Shown piece after piece: positions 55,726 through 64,000 of a stretch of DNA of 64,000 nt. The notes beneath the pieces were generated by a model. It worked only from the letters and a program-made list of their open reading frames with translations, ran no database searches and was not told the origin of the DNA. The position numbers and the translations under genes are program-made. Origin of the DNA: Candidatus Physcocola equi (lineage in GTDB: Bacteria; Bacteroidota; Bacteroidia; Bacteroidales; Paludibacteraceae); assembly GCA_018064855.1 (NCBI GenBank), contig JAGHUM010000036.1:1-64000 (forward strand), read 5' to 3'. Numbering within the stretch: position 1 is the stretch's first letter; each line of letters starts with the position of its first letter.

Positions 55726-55821
55726 ATGACTTGTGACGTGTCAAATTGTCATGCGTGTTGCAGTATTTTGGGAAAGCTTGTCATGAATTTGGATGATTTT
55801 ATAGTTTGGCACAAAATATGC
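55726..55821 (+). promoter_or_regulatory. Possible regulatory region of groESL
   Basis: Upstream of groES there is a nested palindrome ATGAC-TGAC-GTCA-GTCAT (55726-55752). Further down, TGGCAC (55807-55812) and TGC (55819-55821) keep the GG-N10-GC spacing of a sigma-54 -24/-12 promoter. No CIRCE element and no good TAnnTTTG box is seen. All of this is suggestive only. Confidence 0.3.
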
Positions 55822-55863
55822 AATATGTAGAGCAGAAACAAAAGAAAACAAAATATTACAACA

Positions 55864-56133
55864 ATGAATATTAAACCTTTAGCAGATCGAGTGTTGGTAA
55901 AACCAGCCGCTGCAGAAGAAAAAACAATTAGTGGTATCATTATTCCTGACTCGGCAAAAGAAAAACCATTGAAAGGTGAAGTTTTGGCTGTTGGTAATGG
56001 AACAAAAGATGAAGCAATGGTTGTAAAAACAGGCGATATGGTTCTTTATGGCAAGTATGCTGGAACTGAAATTGATGTAGATGGGGAAAAGTTCCTTATC
56101 ATGCGCCAAAGTGATATTCTTGCAACTATCTAA
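55864..56133 (+). CDS. groES: Co-chaperonin GroES
   Basis: This 89-aa lid protein of the GroEL chamber starts [20 protein letters not shown]. The mobile GroEL-binding loop [18 protein letters not shown] (about 19-36) and the GEVLAVGNG and [11 protein letters not shown] segments are diagnostic. It is first gene of groES-groEL (21-nt gap). Confidence 0.98.
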   Translation: MNIKPLADRVLVKPAAAEEKTISGIIIPDSAKEKPLKGEVLAVGNGTKDEAMVVKTGDMVLYGKYAGTEIDVDGEKFLIMRQSDILATI

Positions 56134-56142
56134 GGTTTTTAA

Positions 56143-57786
<1,644 letters not shown>

Positions 57787-57808
57787 TTCGTCTAAAGATT
57801 ATATTTAT

Positions 57809-57836
57809 AAGGGCATCTGAAAAGATGCCCTTTTTT
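57809..57836 (+). terminator. Terminator of groESL
   Basis: GGGCATCT (57811-57818) pairs with AGATGCCC (57823-57830) around a GAAA loop, followed by six T. The loop and neighbouring pairs are the same as in the rpsP terminator. Confidence 0.92.
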
Positions 57837-57846
57837 GTTGTATCCC

Positions 57847-57877
57847 CTTGATGGTCCAGTATAATTTATTATTTTTG
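57847..57877 (+). promoter_or_regulatory. Promoter of the LOG-family gene
   Basis: CTTG (57847-57850, one mismatch to TTTG) and TATTTTTG (57870-57877), spaced 19 bp, 19 nt before the ATG. Confidence 0.6.
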
Positions 57878-57896
57878 TCAATAATATATTTAGTTT

Positions 57897-58472
57897 ATGG
57901 TGAAATCAGTAACGGTTTTCTGCGCTTCCAGTACAAAAGCAGACAAAGTTTATCAACAGTCAGCATTTGACTTAGGCTGTATTCTGGCAAATGCACAAAT
58001 CAAATGTTATTATGGAGGTGGAAGGGTAGGCCTGATGGGAGAATTAGCAAAAGCAATGGTTGAACGTCATGCAGAAATTGAAGGTATAATACCTCAGTTT
58101 ATGGTAGATGAAGGATGGGACAATCCTGACGTTCATGAAATTGTTGTGGATGATATGCAATCGCGAAAGAAAATGCTGATAACTTTTCCCGATGCTATTG
58201 TTGCTTTGCCTGGTGGGTGTGGAACCTTAGAGGAACTGATGGAGGCTATAACTTCACGTCAGTTGGGAATTATCACAGCTCCCATAGTAATCGTGAATAT
58301 AAATGAATATTTTACTCCGTTGATAAATATGCTCAACAATGCCATAAGTGCAAACTTTATGCGTCTGGAGCATAAAAAATTATGGGTGGAAGTAAATAAA
58401 GTAGAAGATGTTCTTTCTGCAATCAATGCTGCTCCGAAACTGGAGAATGCCAGAGGCATTGCTGCAATGTAA
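57897..58472 (+). CDS. LOG family protein (nucleotide 5'-monophosphate phosphoribohydrolase type)
   Basis: This 191-aa Rossmann-like protein of the TIGR00730/LOG family has YGGGRVGLMGELAKAM (39-54) and the signature PGGCGTLEELME (105-116), which contains the catalytic Glu region. Arg90/Lys91-92 in SRKKML is also conserved. Members hydrolyse the N-glycosidic bond of AMP or cytokinin ribotides; the bacterial role is poorly defined. The sacsin-like gene starts 24 nt behind it and may be co-transcribed. Confidence 0.93.
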   Translation: MVKSVTVFCASSTKADKVYQQSAFDLGCILANAQIKCYYGGGRVGLMGELAKAMVERHAEIEGIIPQFMVDEGWDNPDVHEIVVDDMQSRKKMLITFPDAIVALPGGCGTLEELMEAITSRQLGIITAPIVIVNINEYFTPLINMLNNAISANFMRLEHKKLWVEVNKVEDVLSAINAAPKLENARGIAAM

Positions 58473-58496
58473 ATTTAGTAGTCATAATGGTTTATT

Positions 58497-61106
58497 ATGG
58501 GTGTAGAAAAGCATGTTTTGTTTTCTAGATTGACAGAGAAAAGGCGTTTATTGGCTCAGCATCTGAAAGATCCGGCGGCTGTTGGCTTTTGGAAGATGGT
58601 GGTTGATAAATACGCGGTGAAAGCGCACTTTATTTTTGAATTACTGCAAAATTCAGACGATGCTTTAGCCTCATCTGTCCGGATAATTCTATCAGAAAAC
58701 GGGCTCTACTATATTCATAATGGTCGTGTTGGCTTTTCTCTGACCAATGTTGAACAAGAAAGAGATGGTGTGGCAGCTGGTCATATAAATGCTATTACGT
58801 CAATTGGTGCCAGTACGAAACTTGAAGGAAATAAAATTGGAAAATTTGGAATAGGGTTTAAATCAGTTTTTCAATATACCTCATTGCCACATATAGAGGA
58901 TGATTTCTTTTCTTTTAGAATAGAGAATTATATTGTACCGGTTGAAGAACCGCATTTGAATGTGTATAGAAATGAGGGTGAGACGCTGTTTTATTTACCC
59001 TTTGACAACAAGAGTGAATCTTATAATGACATCTTGTCCACGTTAAAAACTATGTCTAATCCTTTGTTGTTTCTCAATAATATCGTTCAGATTATTTGGG
59101 AGACGGACAATGGAGAGAATGGCGGATGGAATAAAAGCGAATTGGCTTCACAAGATGTAAACTTATCCACTTTCAAAGTAAACTGCAAAAAAAATCGTTT
59201 AGGAGAAAACGATTATAAACTGTGTATTAGTAAAAAAATAGCGAATTCATCGCAATGTGTTACCATTGTCTATAATAGTGATGAAGAAGGCAATATTTAT
59301 CCCCGGAAGGAATCTGGGCGAAATCTTTATTGCTTTTTCCCTTTGGAGGAACAAATACTATCATTACCTTTTGTTATCCATGCTCCTTTCCTACTTACAG
59401 AGAATAGGGAACAAATAAAAAAAACAGAAAGTTGGAATCGGCTTATCTTTGAAACTGTTTCGGATATTCTGGCTGAAATTCCATGCCTTTTATCTCAATT
59501 AAGACTTCATAATGATTCTTTCCTAAATCTTATTCCGATCAAGAAAGTGGATTATCCCCTTTTTGATTATAGTCGTTATATTGAAAGGCTTTTGAACGTA
59601 CTGAATGAATCTTCTGTTTTTTATACAAGAATAGATCGATATGTAAAAGGAACTCAATTAAGAATACCATCAAATGAGACATTAACAAATGTTTTTTCTG
59701 AAGAGAAGATGCAAGTATTGTTCCCAGAGGAAACGTTGTTTTGGTCTGCTTACCCTTTTTATAATTACCAGGAAAATTTCCTGCTAAAACATAAAATCAT
59801 CAAAAAACACACATCTCTGGAAAACATCTTAGTTCGTATATCAGAAGAATTCATGTCCAATCAACCGAAGGAATGGGTATCGTCTTTGTATGAATGTGTT
59901 TTGTCGGAATTGGAGGATAATTCGAAGGATTGTACGTATTTGAAATATTCTCCTATATTTTTATGTGAGGATGGAAAGTATCGAAGCATATATGATAGGG
60001 ATAATACTATGCAATTATTTGTTACAGATCAGTCTGTGACATTCAATGGCATCTATAATATTGATAACAGTTTGGTGGAGAATAAAACGACCAAGAAAAT
60101 TATAGAACAACTGGGCGTATCTAAACCATCTCAGAAAACATTAGTGGAACGTTCCATTTTACCGAGATATTTATATGGGAAAGTCACGGTTGATGATCTG
60201 GAACAAATAACTGATGATATTATAGTATTATCTTCTTATTTCTCTTCAGTTTCTTATTTGCCAGACGAAAAAAATGCTTTTTTAGACAGATTGTGTAATT
60301 GTGCATTCTTGCCAAGTCTGAATATTGAAGGTAGAAAGAAAATGTCAAAACCATCCGAGTGTTACTTCGACACATCACATCTTCGCATATTCTTTAAGAA
60401 TAATCTTTCTGTGTCGTATCTTCTACAAGATATAGTCAGTTTAATTCCTATAGAGAGTAGGAATAACTTTTATTACTTGTTAACATCTGCTGGCATGTCA
60501 TTCTATCCTCGTGTTAAGAATATGACAATTATCCCCACCGATTCTGTTTTGGCGGATATGGGATTGACACCAGTGAGTCTTCGTGTATATGATAATGGGG
60601 ATCAACTGATTTCAGACAAAGAAATAGATGGTTTCAATTCATTTATGGAGAACTGGTCAGATGAAACTGCCATTGCTTTTTTTATATCTTTGGGCAAAAT
60701 GATTGGCGAGTGTGGTGCTTATGCTTTTGGAAATCAGTTGAAAGGTGAGTATTCGTATTTTGAAAAGTCAAAAACAAATAGAACAAAGGAAATTATATTA
60801 AAAACCACTGCATATCGTCAGTTGTTTGAGTTTAAATGGTTCCCTGGTGTGGATGGTAGAGCAAAGTCGTTTAGTGAGATATCGACATCTGAAGATTTAT
60901 CAATTGGATGTTTTTCTGATGATGCGTATAAGTTTGTACTACAATTTTTTTCGATTCGGTATGTTGAGCGGAATAGAATGCTGACAATTGACGATAAACG
61001 TAAAATATCATTGATAGATCGTCTGAATGAAATGGGAATTTCAGAATCGGACTTAGAGAACCTAATAAAAGGTGATGCAAAGATATGTCCTGCGAAAAAT
61101 ATTTGA
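58497..61106 (+). CDS. Sacsin-like GHKL (Hsp90-type) ATPase protein
   Basis: This 869-aa protein begins with a GHKL ATPase domain: N-box HFIFELLQNSDDALAS (E48, N52), the second motif YYIHNGRVGFSL (HNG in place of the DxG of Hsp90, as in bacterial sacsin-like proteins) and the G-box GKFGIGFKSVFQY (115-127). The remaining ~700 residues are of unknown fold. Bacterial proteins of this kind are often found in defence or mobile regions, others in core genomes; their job is unknown. The stop codon lies inside the hairpin shared with the convergent gene. Confidence 0.8.
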   Translation: MGVEKHVLFSRLTEKRRLLAQHLKDPAAVGFWKMVVDKYAVKAHFIFELLQNSDDALASSVRIILSENGLYYIHNGRVGFSLTNVEQERDGVAAGHINAITSIGASTKLEGNKIGKFGIGFKSVFQYTSLPHIEDDFFSFRIENYIVPVEEPHLNVYRNEGETLFYLPFDNKSESYNDILSTLKTMSNPLLFLNNIVQIIWETDNGENGGWNKSELASQDVNLSTFKVNCKKNRLGENDYKLCISKKIANSSQCVTIVYNSDEEGNIYPRKESGRNLYCFFPLEEQILSLPFVIHAPFLLTENREQIKKTESWNRLIFETVSDILAEIPCLLSQLRLHNDSFLNLIPIKKVDYPLFDYSRYIERLLNVLNESSVFYTRIDRYVKGTQLRIPSNETLTNVFSEEKMQVLFPEETLFWSAYPFYNYQENFLLKHKIIKKHTSLENILVRISEEFMSNQPKEWVSSLYECVLSELEDNSKDCTYLKYSPIFLCEDGKYRSIYDRDNTMQLFVTDQSVTFNGIYNIDNSLVENKTTKKIIEQLGVSKPSQKTLVERSILPRYLYGKVTVDDLEQITDDIIVLSSYFSSVSYLPDEKNAFLDRLCNCAFLPSLNIEGRKKMSKPSECYFDTSHLRIFFKNNLSVSYLLQDIVSLIPIESRNNFYYLLTSAGMSFYPRVKNMTIIPTDSVLADMGLTPVSLRVYDNGDQLISDKEIDGFNSFMENWSDETAIAFFISLGKMIGECGAYAFGNQLKGEYSYFEKSKTNRTKEIILKTTAYRQLFEFKWFPGVDGRAKSFSEISTSEDLSIGCFSDDAYKFVLQFFSIRYVERNRMLTIDDKRKISLIDRLNEMGISESDLENLIKGDAKICPAKNI

Positions 61107-61123
61107 AAAGATGTCTTTTCAAA
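61102..61123. terminator. Bidirectional hairpin holding both stop codons of convergent genes
   Basis: TTTGAAAAGA (61102-61111) pairs perfectly with TCTTTTCAAA (61114-61123). Each arm carries a TGA: the plus-strand stop at 61104-61106 and the minus-strand stop at 61121-61119. T-rich tails follow on both strands. Confidence 0.75.
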
Positions 61124-63317
61124 CAAATTTTTCCGCTTCGTATCTTACCTTGTCTAAAATGAAATAAAAGTCGTTCCCATCAACACCATTAGCCCCAAGG
61201 ATATCTTTATCTTTAATGATTTGTTGAATGACACCTGTAGAATTATTTGAGGTTCTACATGCTTCCACATAACAGTCAATAGCCTCCTTCTTTTTTTTAT
61301 TGCACCAAAGTGTGTGCCCTAAATTTATCCAATCCGACTTGGTGCGATTCTCCCTGGAAATTTTATTTATGAATAATTCTGCTTTTGTGAAATCTTTATT
61401 TAAGAATGAACAATAAGAGATTAAACGCCAAACTTTTGGATTGTTGGGCTTGATATAGTCAATTTTATATAGAGTGTTTATTGCATCATCATAATGTTGA
61501 AGATGAATCAAACACTCACTTAAGTTAAGAAGTTGGCTTGTTGTCTCTCTGTCATTGTTTAGTTCCTTGAGAATGTTAAGCGCCTTTGGGTAATAGCCCA
61601 TTTGCATGAGACAACTCACAAGCATCTTTTTACACCATTTATTAGGAGACAATAATTCTGCTTTTTCGTAATACTCGATGGCTTTCTCCAATTCTGCTGT
61701 TTTTTGATAGCAATAGGCTATCTTTTGATATATCTCACCTTCAATGTTTAACTGGTCTTCTATTTGTATATACACGCACAAGGCTTCAGAAAACTTGTTT
61801 TTAGAAAGAAGGTTATCTCCGATGTCTTTCTTCTTTTGAACAGGAAGTATTGTAAAAAGAGGTATTTCTGTGAGTATAACAGAATTACTGAAAGGATCGT
61901 TAAAACTACTACGTTGAGGGTGAAGTTTAAAGAGACGATAGAGGTCGTGCCAATACAATCTGACTTCATTCTCGATGCTTTCTTGTTTATTTAGGTTTAG
62001 GTCATTCACTAAACCATCAATCTTTTCTTTCTCTTTTTCCATCATTATCATTGCATCTTGTGATAAAAATGACGATGAAATGCTGAATAACAAGGAAAAT
62101 CTATCTGAATTACAAATGAATGGGTTGATTTTGAAAATGTTGATCAGTAGTTTTGTCGTCGCTGCATTACAGAAAGGTTTTGTCCATGAATTGTTTACAT
62201 TAAAAGGCATGAGCCAGTTTTGTATATATCCAAAGAAAGGGTAGTTTTTTAGCGATGAAAACGAGTCCATGAAGATATCCGCACCATTATTTTGCAGGTC
62301 AGTAAACTTTTGAATGTTATCAGAAAAACTCTTGTCATTCATCCATTCTGGAATTTGCCCTTTTTCCTCAGCATCGCTGATGATTCCTTTGAAATCAATG
62401 TCTTTGGGTAGGGTTGAGGCACCTTTAATAAGTCCAGGAAAAACGTCTTCTCTAAGTTCTTTGTTTATTTTCTCTGTTTCCAGACTATTAATAAAACTGA
62501 GGATTACAAAACTACATTCCTTTTTGAATGTTTCCTTATCAACTAATGAATCAAGTTGTTCAACTAATTGTGGATAAAGCTGAAACCTTTCGTTGTATAG
62601 GGAAAGTGATAAAAAAAGTCCGATAATAGCTCTTGCTCGTATCTTTATATTGTTATTATCGCAGAAGTCAAGAAGATGTTTGATTTTTGCAAAATCAAAC
62701 TGCAATAAAGATCCCAATGTGATTGCACTAACGACAATACATTTATCAATTGTTTGAACTTCTGTAGATGAGAAAATTGTGTTGATGTAATTATTTTCAG
62801 TTTCACTGTATGCAGCTTTCAACCACAATCGTTGAAAAAGAGTTTCAATGATTTCTTCATGATTTTTTAGAGACGAATCATCGGTTTGTCTGTTTATATT
62901 GATTGAATTGTCTGATAAGAAACTTTCCAAAGATAAACTGTCGTTGAAAAACTCCATGCATTCTTTAATTTCTTCAATGCTTGGAAAATGCTTTTTTGCG
63001 ATGGAACGTTTAATTACGTATGGATAATCTGAAGAATTGACGGTTTGAAAAGCATTGAATACCTGATCTGCAAGACTTAACAAATCAAACCTAACTTTAT
63101 TATAAACATTCTCCTGTTCCGGGTCTTCAATGCCATTTACTGCATATTGAAGCAAGTATCTGTAATTTTGCTCCAAACTCTCTTTTTTGTCGACTAGTTG
63201 GGGGCGTTTGCATTCTTTCAACATTTGATCTAATAAATCGAATGCTGATTTTATATTCTTTTCAACGACAAGATGATTGAGTCTTTGATATGCAACCTTA
63301 AATTCTGATGGAGTCAT
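61119..63317 (-). CDS. TPR-repeat protein
   Basis: This 732-aa soluble protein has no signal peptide (MTPSEFKVAYQRLNHLVVEK). The N-terminal ~480 residues are helical and not recognised. From about residue 510 to the end there are five or six tetratricopeptide units (e.g. EIYQKIAYCYQKTAELEKAI; SQLLNLSECLIHLQHYDDAI; DWINLGHTLWCNKKKKEAID), a protein-protein interaction scaffold. It follows the DUF4922 gene by 4 nt, so the two are made from one mRNA. A partner role with DUF4922 is inference from position only. Confidence 0.78.
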   Translation of the reverse strand: MTPSEFKVAYQRLNHLVVEKNIKSAFDLLDQMLKECKRPQLVDKKESLEQNYRYLLQYAVNGIEDPEQENVYNKVRFDLLSLADQVFNAFQTVNSSDYPYVIKRSIAKKHFPSIEEIKECMEFFNDSLSLESFLSDNSININRQTDDSSLKNHEEIIETLFQRLWLKAAYSETENNYINTIFSSTEVQTIDKCIVVSAITLGSLLQFDFAKIKHLLDFCDNNNIKIRARAIIGLFLSLSLYNERFQLYPQLVEQLDSLVDKETFKKECSFVILSFINSLETEKINKELREDVFPGLIKGASTLPKDIDFKGIISDAEEKGQIPEWMNDKSFSDNIQKFTDLQNNGADIFMDSFSSLKNYPFFGYIQNWLMPFNVNNSWTKPFCNAATTKLLINIFKINPFICNSDRFSLLFSISSSFLSQDAMIMMEKEKEKIDGLVNDLNLNKQESIENEVRLYWHDLYRLFKLHPQRSSFNDPFSNSVILTEIPLFTILPVQKKKDIGDNLLSKNKFSEALCVYIQIEDQLNIEGEIYQKIAYCYQKTAELEKAIEYYEKAELLSPNKWCKKMLVSCLMQMGYYPKALNILKELNNDRETTSQLLNLSECLIHLQHYDDAINTLYKIDYIKPNNPKVWRLISYCSFLNKDFTKAELFINKISRENRTKSDWINLGHTLWCNKKKKEAIDCYVEACRTSNNSTGVIQQIIKDKDILGANGVDGNDFYFILDKVRYEAEKFV

Positions 63318-63321
63318 GATT

Positions 63322-64000
63322 TTATAAACTTACTTGTTCAAAAACAGCACAGATAGTTTCCTTATCGATTGTGTCAAAGTTGTCTTTTATAGGGAGCACG
63401 AAAATGCCTCCCATATCAATAGCTCCTGGACTGATAAGCCACTTGTCTTTTTCTGTTCCATAGAAGTCAGGGCGGTGTTTTTTTCTTGGGAATACCACAA
63501 GTCTCAATTTATTGTTTTTCGTATAAACAAAAACATTCATTTGCGGCTCCAACTTATTAATGCTTGGGAGTTGGTGATATATTTGATGAAAAAAAGATAC
63601 TAACATATCTTTCCTCTTGCATTCTGCAATAATGCATTTTCTGCCGATGTTATTGATAAACATCATTTTACCTTCCTTATTCTCAGAAAGCAGAAAACGA
63701 TCAGCCTTTTCTATTTCATCCTCAAATGGCATTTGTCCTTTTGCGACTGCTTGAAAATGCAAATGATCTGGGGCTGAGGCGCCAGATTGTGGACCATTGT
63801 AGAAAATAATGTAATTGGGCATCAGTTTAGCAATTTCAATCATATCCCCAATGTTATCATAAATACACTGTGGCGTATGCTTGATGGATGGTATGGTGAA
63901 ATGCCTTTTAAGAATAGGGTAGGGATTTACAAGAAGAGAATATCCGGGGATTATTGTTTCTCCTTTTTGTTCTTTTGGTCTGTTTTCATCACATAAAAAG
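63322..64000 (-). CDS. DUF4922 / HIT-GalT-like protein, 5' end outside the window
   Basis: The frame stays open from the stop at 63322 through the window edge, so ATG 63843 is internal, not the start. The upstream part reads protein-like: CDENRPKEQKG, NPYPILKRHFTIPS, then the internal Met and YNGPQSGASAPDHLHFQ. The HLHFQ is a His-x-His-x-Gln motif of the HIT/GalT nucleotidyl-transferase superfamily. DUF4922 members in Bacteroidetes are thought to be phosphorylase-like enzymes (GDP-sugar or Ap4A-type substrates); the exact reaction is not established here. The visible 225 residues include a C-terminal part with LVVFPRKKHRPDFYG. Confidence 0.8.
   Translation of the reverse strand, partial: FLCDENRPKEQKGETIIPGYSLLVNPYPILKRHFTIPSIKHTPQCIYDNIGDMIEIAKLMPNYIIFYNGPQSGASAPDHLHFQAVAKGQMPFEDEIEKADRFLLSENKEGKMMFINNIGRKCIIAECKRKDMLVSFFHQIYHQLPSINKLEPQMNVFVYTKNNKLRLVVFPRKKHRPDFYGTEKDKWLISPGAIDMGGIFVLPIKDNFDTIDKETICAVFEQVSL

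Noticed and set aside
63322..63843. A complete 173-aa gene starting at ATG 63843
   Set aside because: The frame is open and protein-like up to the window end (e.g. NPYPILKRHFTIPS), so the Met is internal and the gene is cut by the window.

Overview
The window reads as chromosomal DNA of a member of the Bacteroidales (Bacteroides/Prevotella-like; genus not resolvable by eye). The evidence is AT-rich DNA, repeated Bacteroidetes-type promoters (TTTG about 19-20 bp upstream of TAnnTTTG), an AraC-fused hybrid two-component regulator, BspA-like leucine-rich repeat proteins, and ribosomal proteins with Bacteroidetes-style tails.

Layout. 1-1.8 kb: the 3' end of a 5S rRNA gene with its terminator, then lptB and an outer-membrane barrel gene. 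1.8-8 kb (minus): translation and secretion genes tsf, rpsB, rpsI, rplM, folD, ffh and a DUF6263-like secreted protein. 8.2-13.7 kb (plus): a two-gene heterodimeric ABC exporter, a META-domain lipoprotein and a MATE efflux protein. 13.8-18.1 kb (minus): rpmA, rplU, a murA with Asp in place of the catalytic-loop Cys, a THUMP-like methyltransferase and purU. 18.6-28.9 kb (minus): a compact seven-gene defence-type cassette consisting of a DUF4007 protein, a large P-loop ATPase, a DndC/PAPS-reductase-like enzyme, a PLD-helicase fusion, a 72-aa protein, a DndD/SMC-like ATPase with a CxxC hook, and a 190-aa protein. It looks like a DNA phosphorothioation or related modification/restriction system and is the main accessory region. 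Next come a degenerate stretch and tRNA-Asp(GTC).

29.8-38 kb: a lipoprotein, then the branched-chain amino acid genes ilvD-ilvB-ilvN and ilvC (minus), rpsP and a small lipoprotein. The ilvD leader carries a previously unannotated 20-codon peptide (3 Ile, 5 consecutive Val) followed by a terminator and a competing antiterminator pairing, i.e. a classical attenuator. 37.9-44 kb (minus): an SPFH/NfeD pair and a four-gene run of LRR_5 (BspA-like) proteins, three of which have no visible export signal. 44.4-58.5 kb (plus): valS, ndk, nifJ (pyruvate:ferredoxin oxidoreductase), a 1419-aa hybrid two-component regulator, groES-groEL and a LOG-family protein. 58.5-64 kb: a sacsin-like GHKL ATPase facing a TPR protein and a DUF4922 (HIT/GalT-like) gene that runs off the window edge.

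Most of the window is core metabolism and translation in short operons separated by clear intrinsic terminators. The points most worth following are the seven-gene cassette, the ilv attenuator, the structured ribosomal-protein leaders, the MurA Cys-to-Asp change and the LRR operon. All functional calls rest on motifs read by eye; no database search was run.
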